A stretch of DNA of 36,761 bases from Candidatus Omnitrophota bacterium (GCA_016782445.1 JADHYM010000013.1:1-36761), one strand, 5' to 3'; shown: positions 1 through 7,894, counted from the stretch's first letter. A program made the numbers and translations. The notes: generated from the letters alone by a model not told the origin.

Positions 1-228
1 AGCCAAAAGAACAAAGATAGGTTTTATATAGGAATCACAAATAATATAGAGAGACGATTGAAACAGCATGCTACAGCAAAAGGCGATAGCTACACAGTCA
101 GGCATGCTCCATGGGAATTGGAGACATACATTGCTTTTAAAAGTCAAAAGCTCGCCGAAGAGTTTGAAATATATCTCAAGAGCCATTCAGGCAGGGCATT
201 TCTGCGGCGAAGACTGATGGCGGCTTGA
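1..228 (+). CDS. GIY-YIG nuclease family protein, 3' part only (5' end outside window)
   Basis: Frame 1 is open from the first base to TGA at 226-228 (75 residues), although the ORF track omits it because it has no start codon in the window. The text contains the second half of the GIY-YIG signature (FYIGIT), the following arginine region (NIERRLKQH) and the catalytic glutamate segment (LAEEFEIYLKS), ending in a GRAF-type tail typical of small stand-alone GIY-YIG proteins. Only the first strand of the domain is missing. Such genes are common in candidate phyla; their role (selfish nuclease, repair or other) is not settled. The last codons (203-223) are identical to the reverse complement of 36651-36671 at the tRNA-Ser 3' end, which suggests a tRNA-linked mobile cassette. 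Confidence 0.85.
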   Translation, partial: SQKNKDRFYIGITNNIERRLKQHATAKGDSYTVRHAPWELETYIAFKSQKLAEEFEIYLKSHSGRAFLRRRLMAA

Positions 229-510
229 AAGACCGGCGAAGTCAAACGCAATAAGCATTTGGCGAAGCCGCGCCTCCCTCAAGAAAACCTACGGTTTTTT
301 CTTAAAATCTTTTTCTCATTAAAGGAGTCCCTTCGGGGCGTTGCTTGCAAATCCACGGATAGCTCGGGGCCCCTTCGTCGTCCCTCGCTTTGCCAGGGAC
401 TCCTCGGTGTCCCTGCCTCTTTGCCAATTTTTTCATAACATACTGCAAATAAATAACTTATGCCTACCTAATAAAAGAAAAAATAAATCTTGTATTTTTA
501 AGTATTACAT
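229..510. other. Non-coding stretch with short inverted repeats
   Basis: No convincing gene. It contains GGCGAAGCCGC at 261-271, which recurs inverted at 36730-36740, and an 8-bp inverted repeat GGAGTCCC (324-331)/GGGACTCC (396-403) around a GC-rich core. After 430 the sequence becomes strongly AT-rich. The 67-codon ORF at 341 looks like chance. Confidence 0.5.
281..304 (+). terminator. Possible Rho-independent terminator after the GIY-YIG gene
   Basis: AAAACC (284-289), a three-base loop and GGTTTT (293-298) run into TTTTTTCTT. The stem is short but is followed by a T-tract, about 55 bases after the GIY-YIG stop. Termination is inferred from shape only. Confidence 0.35.
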
Positions 511-564
511 GTTAACCTTGTATAGGTGGGTTAACATATGTTAACCAAGCGGTATTAGGTTAAC
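511..564. promoter_or_regulatory. Four GTTAAC sites upstream of the HTH/Doc pair (candidate operator)
   Basis: The palindromic hexamer GTTAAC occurs at 511-516, 530-535, 540-545 and 559-564, spaced 19, 10 and 19 bp, so two 25-bp boxes (each GTTAAC-13 bp-GTTAAC) sit 4 bp apart. A related TTAAC follows at 580-584. The next gene encodes a small HTH protein, so autoregulation by cooperative binding is the natural inference, as in most type II toxin-antitoxin operons. A promoter within the boxes is likely but I cannot place one uniquely. Confidence 0.6.
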
Positions 565-598
565 AAGTGAGTTTTTACCTTAACAATGAGGATATATC

Positions 599-856
599 AT
601 GAAAAATAAAGAATATCTTACCATAAAAGAACTGGCCGATATACTAGGTGTAAGTAGAATTGCCGTATACAAAAAAGTCAAAAAAAGCCAAATAAAAGCC
701 GTAAGAATAGGCAGAAATTTTGCCATACCGAAAAAATACGTTTCTAATATTTTGGGCAAAACCCTCAATAATAAGAATAAACAGAGCATAGACAAGGCAA
801 TAAAAAAGACAGTGAAAGAATATGGGGATGTGTTGAAACTTTTGGGTAGAGAATAA
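599..856 (+). CDS. HTH (excisionase/MerR-like) DNA-binding protein, probable antitoxin of a Doc toxin
   Basis: 85 residues. The N-terminal part (about 5-48) has the form of an HTH_17/excisionase winged-helix domain: a TIKELADILGVSR helix-turn-helix followed by a basic segment and a wing (VRIGRNFAIPKKYV). The C-terminal 35 residues are a charged helix ending in EYGDVLKLLGRE, a plausible toxin-binding tail. GAGG at 588-591 supports the ATG. The TAA stop overlaps the ATG of the downstream toxin (TAATG), indicating translational coupling. Repeated GTTAAC sites upstream fit autoregulation. Antitoxin function is inferred from the partner; the fold is seen directly. It replaces the Phd/AbrB-type antitoxin found in classical phd-doc pairs. 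Confidence 0.85.
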   Translation: MKNKEYLTIKELADILGVSRIAVYKKVKKSQIKAVRIGRNFAIPKKYVSNILGKTLNNKNKQSIDKAIKKTVKEYGDVLKLLGRE

Positions 857-1272
857 TGAGAATCATTAATGTCAAAGAAGTAGAATACATAGCTTTTAAA
901 TTGGCTCAAGAGATACTATCATTTAATGAACCAATTCCGGATTTTTCTACTAGATTTCCAAACATTTTAGAAAGCTGTTTAGCTAACCCTTTTCAGACTT
1001 TTTCAGGAAAATCGCTTTATCCGAGCCTAATAGCTAAAGCAAGCGTTCTTTTCTATCTAATGATAAAAAATCATCCCTTTCAGAATGGAAATAAAAGGAT
1101 TGCCATGACAACTTTGTTTGTTTTCCTGCATAAAAACGGAAAATGGATAAATGTTGACGCAAAAGAGTTTTATAATTTTACAATGTGGATTGCTCAAAGT
1201 CCGCCTAAAGCAAAAGAGGAGACAATAAAGGCAACGGAAAATTTCTTGTCTGCACATATAATAAATTTATAA
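856..1272 (+). CDS. doc: Death-on-curing (Doc) family Fic-fold toxin
   Basis: 138 residues. The Fic/Doc core motif HPFQNGNKR begins at His73 and matches HxFx(N/D)(A/G)NKR; the Doc-type protein is short and has no extra Fic domains. Characterised Doc phosphorylates EF-Tu and halts translation, while larger Fic proteins AMPylate targets; which reaction applies here cannot be told from sequence. The gene begins on the last base of the HTH gene, so the two form one operon and the upstream protein is the expected antidote. Base composition is AT-rich compared with genes from 4 kb onward, in keeping with an accessory module. The motif is intact, so the toxin is probably active. Confidence 0.9.
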   Translation: MRIINVKEVEYIAFKLAQEILSFNEPIPDFSTRFPNILESCLANPFQTFSGKSLYPSLIAKASVLFYLMIKNHPFQNGNKRIAMTTLFVFLHKNGKWINVDAKEFYNFTMWIAQSPPKAKEETIKATENFLSAHIINL

Positions 1273-1383
1273 ATATACAAAAGTCAGAGCTCGTACCTGC
1301 CGGAAACATCCTACCAGCTACAATAATCTTGAAATAGCTATACCGGGAGCGTATATACAAGCTATTAGCACAATCCTAACACG

Positions 1384-1411
1384 TTGACATTTAGACAAGC
1401 TGTAATATAAT
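1384..1411 (+). promoter_or_regulatory. Sigma-70-type promoter for the radical SAM gene
   Basis: TTGACA at 1384-1389, a 16-bp spacer and TATAAT at 1406-1411 with TG two bases before the -10 region. Transcription should start near 1418, giving a leader of about 55 bases that contains an AAGG ribosome site at 1463-1466. Confidence 0.7.
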
Positions 1412-1433
1412 GTAAAACAAGAAGTAGGGGCAA

Positions 1434-1448
1434 GAGGGTTCGAATCCT
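1434..1448 (+). other. tRNA T-arm-like remnant
   Basis: GAGGGTTCGAATCCT has the T-stem/T-loop form of a tRNA 3' half; 14 bases match the T-arm of tRNA-Ser at 36629-36642. No acceptor, D or anticodon arm can be found around it, so it is not a tRNA gene. It may be the trace of an integration event or chance. Confidence 0.4.
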
Positions 1449-1472
1449 GTTAATAAAAACGTAAGGTAAAAA

Positions 1473-2843
1473 ATGATTTTTAAGAACGCATTATGTGTTT
1501 ATCCTCACCAGGAAGGGATTCCTGAAAAAAAATATTGTATTCCCATAGGCCTGGAATATATTGCTACTGCCTTAAAAGGCCTGATCGAAAAAGTCACACT
1601 TATCGACATGAGGTTTGAACCTAATCTCGGTGATTTCATTAAAAATGATGACGTAGACCTGATCGGTCTATCCATAAACTGGGATTATCAAAGGGAAGCC
1701 GCTATAAATGTTATCTCCGGGATCCCTGCCGGCATCAAAGTAATCGTCGGAGGAAGGGTTGCGACGACTTACGCGGAAGAGCTCTTTGAAAGATGTCCCA
1801 ATATAGATATTATAGTCAGAGGAGACGGAGAAGAGATCGTTCGGGACATAGCTTCAGGACTTTCCCTTGAAGAAATAACAGGAATATCATATCGCAAAGG
1901 AACTAAGATCATTCATAATAAGATCCGCGAACTCTGCTCCTTAAGCAACATCAATTATCCGGATAGAAAGATGAGGCGCAACCCTTATAGGCTTTCATTA
2001 AAAAAAGTGGATTGTGGCATAGGCATTGACTTTATTTCAACATCACGGGGCTGCCCTTACAAGTGTAAATTCTGTACATTTACCAATAATCCTTTGGGCC
2101 AAAAAAGGCTATGGAGCGCCAGATCTGCGGAATCTGTTGTAGAAGAACTTAAAGAGATCGACGCTAATTTTATCGGCGTAGTGGATGATAATTTTGCAGT
2201 AGATATGAAAAGGGTAGAGAAGATCTGCGATATGATAATCGCGGAAAGCATTAAAAAGACATTCATGGTCAATGCGAGAATAGAGATTTATAAACATCCC
2301 CAGATCCTGAAGAAAATGTATAAAGCCGGTTTTAAGATACTTTTGATAGGCATTGAATCGGCTCAAAATAAAACCCTGAAGGCGATGGAAAAAGGTTTTG
2401 ATGTGGCTGAAGCAGAAAAAGCGCTTAAAGAAATAGGAAAAGTAGGTTTTTATATACATGGATTTTTTATTATCGGTTGTATAGACGAGGATGAATCTGA
2501 TATGTTAGAGATCGCCACATTTGCTAAACGGCTTAAGCTGGACAGCATAAACTTAAGCATATTGCGGACAGAAAAATATTCTCCCCTAAACGATCTTATA
2601 GCGAACCGCGAAGACTATTATGCAAATAGCAATGATTTAATATGTTCGAAAAAATATCCTTTAGAGCTATTAAAGGATATAAGGCGGAGTATAAGAAGAG
2701 ATTATTATACTTATTCGACAATTTTCAGAATAGCGAAGAAAATAGTCACTTCCCGCGTGGTGACGTTTCGTATTGCTGCCAGGTTGGCAAGCATTATTAT
2801 TGTCAAACAGGTTTTCAAAAAGAAAAAAAAGAGAAAGAAATAA
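1473..2843 (+). CDS. B12-binding-type radical SAM protein (paralogue 1)
   Basis: 456 residues. Residues 1-150 form a cobalamin-binding-like Rossmann region (GLEYIATALKG, VIVGGRVAT, IIVRGDGEE); I do not see the DxHxxG cobalamin ligand motif. The radical SAM cluster motif CxxxCxxC is at Cys194, Cys198 and Cys201 (RGCPYKCKFC), followed by a TIM-barrel half with a DDNF strand and GIES, and a very basic C-terminal tail (KKKKKRKK) after hydrophobic helices. The family (BchE/HpnP-like, COG1032) includes methyltransferases and cyclases; the substrate is unknown. The flavoprotein gene at 2884 follows by 40 bp. The protein is closely similar to the product of 5335-6813, including FCTF..NPLGQKRL. The start is supported by AAGG eight bases upstream. 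Confidence 0.88.
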   Translation: MIFKNALCVYPHQEGIPEKKYCIPIGLEYIATALKGLIEKVTLIDMRFEPNLGDFIKNDDVDLIGLSINWDYQREAAINVISGIPAGIKVIVGGRVATTYAEELFERCPNIDIIVRGDGEEIVRDIASGLSLEEITGISYRKGTKIIHNKIRELCSLSNINYPDRKMRRNPYRLSLKKVDCGIGIDFISTSRGCPYKCKFCTFTNNPLGQKRLWSARSAESVVEELKEIDANFIGVVDDNFAVDMKRVEKICDMIIAESIKKTFMVNARIEIYKHPQILKKMYKAGFKILLIGIESAQNKTLKAMEKGFDVAEAEKALKEIGKVGFYIHGFFIIGCIDEDESDMLEIATFAKRLKLDSINLSILRTEKYSPLNDLIANREDYYANSNDLICSKKYPLELLKDIRRSIRRDYYTYSTIFRIAKKIVTSRVVTFRIAARLASIIIVKQVFKKKKKRKK

Positions 2844-2883
2844 ATTAGTAGAATCCTTAAAAAATGGAGAAAAGGTAAATAAT

Positions 2884-3972
2884 ATGTCTAATAAATTAAA
2901 GCCTCTTTTTATAGGAGATCTAGAGATAAAAATACCGATCATTCAAGGCGGTATGGGAGTTAAGGTATCTACTGCTTCTTTGGCGGCAGCAGTCGCGAAT
3001 TATGGCGGAGCCGGAACCATAGCCAGTGTAGGTCTTGCTTATGGTATAGATGAAAGGGGAAGGGAGTTTGTCGAGGCCTCAAACGAGGCGTTTCAAAAAG
3101 AAATACGAAATGCCAGAGAGATGACTAAAGGAGTTGTAGGCGTAAACATAATGGTGGCCTTGAGTAATTATGAAGAGCTAGTTCGGGTCGCAGCAAAGGA
3201 GAAGGTAGATTTCATTGTTTCGGGGGCAGGATTACCTTTGAGTTTGCCTGAGTTTGCCAAGGGAACACAAATAAAACTTATTCCCATTGTTTCATCTGAA
3301 AGAGCCGCCGAGCTCATAATCAAAACATGGAAAAGGCGCTACGATCGTTTTCCGGATGCCATTATTGTTGAAGGCCCTATGGCAGGCGGGCATTTAGGAT
3401 TTAGGCTCGAAGATTTAAAATCAAATACGGCAACCAGCCTGGAGGATTTAGTAACAGCTATTTTAAAGATAGTTAAGAAATACGAAGTAGAATCCGGCAT
3501 AGCTATTCCGCTTATAGCGGCGGGAGGCATATTTGACGGAAAAGATATCGCTAAATTTCTGAAGTTAGGAGCAAAAGGAGTTCAAATAGCGACTAGATTT
3601 GTCGCTACCTTTGAATGCTCGGTGCCGGATGAGTTTAAGAAATTATACATTGCATCCGAAGAAAAGGATGTTGTTATAATCGATAGTCCTGTCGGCTTGC
3701 CCGGTAGAGCAATAAGGACTAAATTTGTAGATAGAGTAATGCATGGCACAAGGGTACCATTTAAATGTAGCTACAGGTGTCTTAGAAGCTGTGATCCGAA
3801 TACTGTTCCATACTGTATAGCCAAGGCTCTCTGCAATGCCACAAAAGGTGATCTGGATAATGCGGTTATTTTTGCGGGAAGCAATGTTGCAAAAGTGAAA
3901 AAGATTGTATCTGTGAAAGAATTGATGAACGATCTTGTTGGCGGGACTATCAAAAAGTTGGAGAAAACGTAA
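2884..3972 (+). CDS. Nitronate monooxygenase / FabK-type FMN flavoprotein
   Basis: 362 residues from ATG at 2884, chosen over the ORF-track start because AAAGG at 2871-2875 precedes it and the protein then begins at the family's usual place (PLFIGDLEIKIPIIQGGMGV). The TIM barrel shows the QGGMG flavin loop, a MAGGHLGF segment with the family's catalytic-type histidine, and an AAGGIFDG phosphate-binding loop. Near the C-terminus is a cysteine cluster (CSYRC..SC..YC..C) shared with homologues from anaerobic bacteria; an Fe-S site is possible but unproven. Members oxidise alkyl nitronates or reduce enoyl-ACP with FMN. It probably shares the promoter at 1384 with the radical SAM gene. The exact substrate is not determinable here. 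Confidence 0.85.
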   Translation: MSNKLKPLFIGDLEIKIPIIQGGMGVKVSTASLAAAVANYGGAGTIASVGLAYGIDERGREFVEASNEAFQKEIRNAREMTKGVVGVNIMVALSNYEELVRVAAKEKVDFIVSGAGLPLSLPEFAKGTQIKLIPIVSSERAAELIIKTWKRRYDRFPDAIIVEGPMAGGHLGFRLEDLKSNTATSLEDLVTAILKIVKKYEVESGIAIPLIAAGGIFDGKDIAKFLKLGAKGVQIATRFVATFECSVPDEFKKLYIASEEKDVVIIDSPVGLPGRAIRTKFVDRVMHGTRVPFKCSYRCLRSCDPNTVPYCIAKALCNATKGDLDNAVIFAGSNVAKVKKIVSVKELMNDLVGGTIKKLEKT

Positions 3973-4037
3973 TAACATTTAGACTGATAAGAATTAAGCA
4001 TAACAGTAACAAACCCAATTTTCGTACAGTAATTCGC

Positions 4038-4066
4038 TTGCAACTCTGTAACTAGCATAATATAAT
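4038..4066 (+). promoter_or_regulatory. Promoter for the DEAD-box helicase gene
   Basis: TTGCAA at 4038-4043, a 17-bp spacer and TATAAT at 4061-4066, giving a predicted start near 4073 and a leader of roughly 29 bases. No strong Shine-Dalgarno sequence is visible before ATG 4102. Confidence 0.65.
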
Positions 4067-4101
4067 ACACTTAGGAAATTAGAAAAACCATTGTAAAACA
4101 T

Positions 4102-5325
4102 ATGACACAATTACACCAAAGACCAAATACATCCTTTGACGGCCTGGGAATAGCCCCGCGCATACTTGAAGTTTTAGATAAACTACGTTTTACGGTTCCC
4201 ACTCCAATCCAGCACAAAGCAATCCCCATAGGTGTAGAAGGCAAAGACATTATCGGGATCGCGCAAACCGGTACGGGCAAGACCCTGGCTTTCGCCATTC
4301 CTATTATCCAGGGCCTGGCTCAAAAGAAAGGCCGGGCTTTAATTTTAACGCCCACCAGAGAGCTTGCTCTACAGGTTAACGAAGTATTTGATAAGATCGC
4401 TCCTTTATTCGGCATAAGAACAGCCGTAATCATAGGAGGGGCTTCCATGGGCAACCAACTAAGGGCGTTAAGGAGAAACCCGCGTGTTATAATTGCAACA
4501 CCCGGGCGTCTCGCAGATCATATGAGTCAGCGCACAGTTATGTTAGCGGACGTAAGCGTTTTGGTATTAGACGAAGCTGACCGTATGCTTGATATGGGAT
4601 TTTTACCGCAGATAGAGCACATTCTTAGATCTGTGCCTAAAAATAGGCAAACCATGCTTTTTTCGGCAACAATACCCGGACCAGTGGTGAAAATAGCCAC
4701 AACGCACATGAAATTTCCGGTTCATGTCGAAATCGCGCCATCCGGCACTACAGCCGAACGCATTATTCAGGAGTTATTCATAGTCAAAAAAGACGCGAAA
4801 AAACAACTTTTAGGAAAGCTGCTTAAGCAATATCACGGCCCGGTACTTTTGTTTTCCCGGACAAAAAGAGGCGCGCGACAGATCACGCAGCTCATAAGAC
4901 ATATGGGACACGGCGCCGCTGAAATTCACTCGGACCGCTCACAAAGCCAGCGAAAAGAGGCGCTGGACGGTTTTAAAAGCGGAAAATATAGAATACTTGT
5001 GGCAACGGATATCGCGGCCAGAGGCATCGATGTTGTAGGCATAGAACTGGTTATAAACTATAATCTCCCGGAAGACCCTGAAAATTACGTGCATCGCATA
5101 GGCCGCACAGGGCGTGCCGGCCATGAAGGCCGCGCCATATCTTTCGCAACACCCGAACAGGGCGGGGATGTGCGCAATATAGAAAAACTTATTAAAAGCG
5201 CTTTACCCATATTAGACCACCCTGAACTCCCGAGAGAAAGGTTTACCTACTATTCTTCGAATCGTCCTCCTCACCCCAGATTCCATGCAAGGCAGAGAAA
5301 CAAACGAAGGCGCCACAAAAGATAA
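4102..5325 (+). CDS. DEAD-box ATP-dependent RNA helicase (RhlE-like)
   Basis: 407 residues, complete. Motifs in order: Q motif (TPIQ), I (AQTGTGKT), Ia (PTRELA), Ib (TPGR), II (DEAD), III (SAT), IV (LLFSRTK), V (ARGIDV) and VI (HRIGRTGR). A short arginine/lysine/histidine-rich tail (NKRRRHKR) follows the second RecA domain, as in RhlE-type helicases, and would bind RNA non-specifically. It unwinds short RNA duplexes in ribosome assembly, RNA decay or cold adaptation. The next gene starts nine bases after its stop, so the helicase, radical SAM paralogue 2 and the YchF-like protein probably form one transcript ending at the terminator at 7921. Confidence 0.93.
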   Translation: MTQLHQRPNTSFDGLGIAPRILEVLDKLRFTVPTPIQHKAIPIGVEGKDIIGIAQTGTGKTLAFAIPIIQGLAQKKGRALILTPTRELALQVNEVFDKIAPLFGIRTAVIIGGASMGNQLRALRRNPRVIIATPGRLADHMSQRTVMLADVSVLVLDEADRMLDMGFLPQIEHILRSVPKNRQTMLFSATIPGPVVKIATTHMKFPVHVEIAPSGTTAERIIQELFIVKKDAKKQLLGKLLKQYHGPVLLFSRTKRGARQITQLIRHMGHGAAEIHSDRSQSQRKEALDGFKSGKYRILVATDIAARGIDVVGIELVINYNLPEDPENYVHRIGRTGRAGHEGRAISFATPEQGGDVRNIEKLIKSALPILDHPELPRERFTYYSSNRPPHPRFHARQRNKRRRHKR

Positions 5326-5334
5326 TAGCCGTGC

Positions 5335-6813
5335 ATGAAAAAGGGGTTCAATGCTTTACAAATGATACAAAAAATGAAATATAAACACGCTTTATTTCTG
5401 AATCCGTATATTGAAAGCACTGCGACAAGCATCATGGGGCTTTTTCCGCCTACAGGCCTTGAGTATGTAGCCGCAAGCGCCAAGCCCCTTGCCGATAAAA
5501 CAACCCTTCTTGACTTAAGATATGAAAAAGATTTGTGCGATCCCAATAAGCTTGTTGATTTTATACAGAGAGAAATAGATATTATATTCGTTACCGTTGG
5601 GTGGGACCGCCAATTTAAAGAAATCTGTGCTCTTCTAAACCTGATGCCGGATAATATACCGTTGGTCGTAGGCGGATATAAAGCGACAGAGGAGGTTCTT
5701 GAGCTCTTTCGTGACTGTCCAAAAATAGATATTATCGTAAGAGGCGAGGGAGAAGAAACAATAAAAGAGATATTAAAAGGACTGCCGCTTGAAAATATTC
5801 TAGGTATTTCTTATAAAGCAGGCGGCAAGGTGGTTCATAATAAAAATAGGCCTTTACAGGAAGTAGACGCCATAAAAACGCCCGATCGCAGTCTAAGACG
5901 AAATAAATACCGCTTAATATTAAACGGTGTCAACGTGACAAACGCAACGTTTGATACAATCTTGAGTGCGAGAGGGTGTCCTTTTAACTGCAAGTTTTGC
6001 ACATTCAGCCTGAACCCGCTGGGTCAAAAAAGACTATATGCGGCACGCAGCGTTCTATCTGTTATTAAAGAGATAGAACAAATAACCGCCAATACCGTAC
6101 TTTTTAGCGACGATAACTTTTTTACAAACATGAAAAGGGCAGAAGATATTTGCGATTTAATAATAGCGCGCAAAATAAAAAAGCGTTTCATAGCACAGGC
6201 CCGTATTGAAATAGCCAAACATCCTAATCTCCTCGACAAGATGGTTAAAGCGGGGTTCAAGGTACTTCTTGTAGGCATAGAATCTCCGCATGATCGCATA
6301 TTGGCCGAGCTTAACAAGGGTTTTGATTCGGACACTGTAAAAAAATGTTTTGCCGTGTTAAAAAAGTACCCCATCTACTACCATGGATACTTTATTTACG
6401 GCAACATAGGTGAGACCGAGGAAGAAATGCTCTGTATATCAAAATTTGCAAAAGAAATAAGCCTCGACTCTATTACTTTCCAGAAGTTAAGAATAGAGAA
6501 ATTTTCACCCCTTAAAAAAATAGCGGAAAAAACACCCGGTTACCATGTTACCGAGAGGGGCGAACTTTATTCTGATAATTACAGCCACGCTACCTTAAAA
6601 AAAATAGGCAGAAAGATAAAATTTTCCTTTTATACACCGGCTTGTCTTTTAAAAATAGTGAAAAAAATTCTAATAGTAAAACTTTTTAATTTTCATGAAT
6701 TCATGTCATTTTTATGGGCATGCCCGCGCCTCTTAAAAAATATAATAGCCAGAGAAATACAAAAAAAACGACTCGGCAATTCCCTGAAACGCATATTTAT
6801 AAAAAACGCATAA
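5335..6813 (+). CDS. B12-binding-type radical SAM protein (paralogue 2)
   Basis: 492 residues from ATG 5335. Alignment with paralogue 1 suggests that translation may begin at Met14 (5374, MKYKHALF); no candidate has a good ribosome site. The N-terminal half is Rossmann-like (GLEYVAASAK, VVGGYKAT, IIVRGEGEE) without a visible DxHxxG motif. The CxxxCxxC cluster is at Cys215, Cys219 and Cys222 (RGCPFNCKFC). The barrel continues through SDDNFF and VGIESP; the C-terminus is hydrophobic and basic, suggesting membrane association. It shares long identical blocks with the protein at 1473, so the two arose by duplication, with the flavoprotein and helicase genes now between them. Substrate unknown. 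Confidence 0.87.
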   Translation: MKKGFNALQMIQKMKYKHALFLNPYIESTATSIMGLFPPTGLEYVAASAKPLADKTTLLDLRYEKDLCDPNKLVDFIQREIDIIFVTVGWDRQFKEICALLNLMPDNIPLVVGGYKATEEVLELFRDCPKIDIIVRGEGEETIKEILKGLPLENILGISYKAGGKVVHNKNRPLQEVDAIKTPDRSLRRNKYRLILNGVNVTNATFDTILSARGCPFNCKFCTFSLNPLGQKRLYAARSVLSVIKEIEQITANTVLFSDDNFFTNMKRAEDICDLIIARKIKKRFIAQARIEIAKHPNLLDKMVKAGFKVLLVGIESPHDRILAELNKGFDSDTVKKCFAVLKKYPIYYHGYFIYGNIGETEEEMLCISKFAKEISLDSITFQKLRIEKFSPLKKIAEKTPGYHVTERGELYSDNYSHATLKKIGRKIKFSFYTPACLLKIVKKILIVKLFNFHEFMSFLWACPRLLKNIIAREIQKKRLGNSLKRIFIKNA

Positions 6814-6820
6814 ATAGTAT

Positions 6821-7894
6821 ATGAAGATAGGCATAATAGGATTACCCCAGACAGGGAAAAAGACTCTTTTCGAGATTCTTACGAACCGCAAGCCTACGGA
6901 GAATGAAATCGCTTCGAAGAAGCCGATAAAGGGCGTTGTTGAGGTAAAAGACTCAAGGTTTGACGTGTTGGCCAAGGCCTACAAGCCAAAGAAAGAAGTA
7001 AGGACCAGGATAGAGATCGAGATGCTTCCAAAGCTGGAAAAAGATACTATTACAGAAGGCAGCATCTTCGCCGATATAAATGAACTCGATGCCATTTGCC
7101 ATGTAGTAAGAGCCTTTAAAGAAGAATCAATTTATCATGTAGAGGGTTCCGTCGATCCTAAGCGGGACATAGATCTGATAAATGCAGAACTAATCCTTCA
7201 CGATCTTGTCTTTATCGAAAAGAGGATGGGCAATATTGAGAAGGAGGTAAAATGGCTGAAAGAAGAATCGGTCAAAAAAGAAAAAGCGCTGCTTGTGAAA
7301 TTGAAAGCGCATCTCGAAAAAGAATTACCGCTACGACTTATGAACCTGACTGCCGACGAAAAGAAAATAATATCAAGCTATCTTTTCCTTACGCGCAAAA
7401 GCGTGATAGCGGCCCTTAATATTTCAGAGGAGGATCTGAATAATACCGCTTTCATCGAACAAATGAAGCGCGATTACCATGCGGCGGCAATCGACATCAT
7501 GCAAATTTCGGCAAAAATTGAATCTGAGATCATTAAGATGGAATCAGGGGAAGAAAGAGAGCAATTCTTAAAAGAACTTGGTATAAAAGAACCCGCTCGG
7601 GACGCGCTGTCGCGCTTATGCATAAAGGCGCTTGATCTAATATCTTTCTTCACCGTTGGGCCGGATGAAGTGAGGCAGTGGACCACCAGGGCCGGATCTA
7701 CGGCACCGGAGGCTGCAGGCGTGATACATACGGACCTCCGGAAAGGGTTTATAAGGGCAGAAGTAATAAAATATAGCGACTTCGCAATTTATGGCAGCGA
7801 AGCAAAGGTTAAAGAAGCAGGGAAATTATACGTCAAGGGGAAAGATTACATTGTCGAAGACGGTGATATGCTGGACATAAGATTTAATGTTTAG
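6821..7894 (+). CDS. YchF/OLA1-like protein with degenerate nucleotide-binding motifs and C-terminal TGS/DUF933 domain
   Basis: 357 residues, matching YchF along its length: GVVEVKDSRFD, VDA-type strand ICHVVRAF, HVEGSVDPKRDI, a central coiled coil, and the C-terminal DUF933/TGS region (FFTVGPDEVRQWT, AAGVIHTDL, YIVEDGDML). Ordinary YchF has GLPNVGKST and a DIAGLVKGASKGEG loop. Here the P-loop is GLPQTGKKT, with Lys where Ser/Thr binds magnesium, and the DxxG loop is absent (the region reads IEMLPKLEKDTITEGS). It is thus probably a non-hydrolysing or altered paralogue rather than canonical ychF. It starts seven bases after the radical SAM gene and ends just before a strong terminator. Confidence 0.85.
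   Translation: MKIGIIGLPQTGKKTLFEILTNRKPTENEIASKKPIKGVVEVKDSRFDVLAKAYKPKKEVRTRIEIEMLPKLEKDTITEGSIFADINELDAICHVVRAFKEESIYHVEGSVDPKRDIDLINAELILHDLVFIEKRMGNIEKEVKWLKEESVKKEKALLVKLKAHLEKELPLRLMNLTADEKKIISSYLFLTRKSVIAALNISEEDLNNTAFIEQMKRDYHAAAIDIMQISAKIESEIIKMESGEEREQFLKELGIKEPARDALSRLCIKALDLISFFTVGPDEVRQWTTRAGSTAPEAAGVIHTDLRKGFIRAEVIKYSDFAIYGSEAKVKEAGKLYVKGKDYIVEDGDMLDIRFNV

Noticed and set aside
341-544. 67-codon plus-strand ORF
   Set aside because: It runs through GC-rich repeats and then AT-rich DNA, crosses the GTTAAC operator area, has no ribosome site and no recognisable domain.
580-909. 109-codon minus-strand hydrophobic ORF opposite the HTH gene
   Set aside because: The plus-strand HTH protein has a clear domain and ribosome site; the Phe/Leu-rich reading is typical of antisense to Lys/Ile-rich AT sequence.
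1434-1448. tRNA gene at the T-arm-like sequence
   Set aside because: No D-arm, anticodon arm or acceptor pair can be formed with upstream sequence, so only a remnant is reported.
2773-2883. N-terminal extension of the nitronate monooxygenase given by the ORF track
   Set aside because: The 37 extra residues overlap the end of the radical SAM gene, and the ATG at 2884 has a good ribosome site and matches the family's N-terminus.
1473-6813. Cobalamin dependence of the two radical SAM proteins as a firm claim
   Set aside because: The N-terminal Rossmann-like region is present but I cannot find DxHxxG in either protein, so B12 binding is left open.
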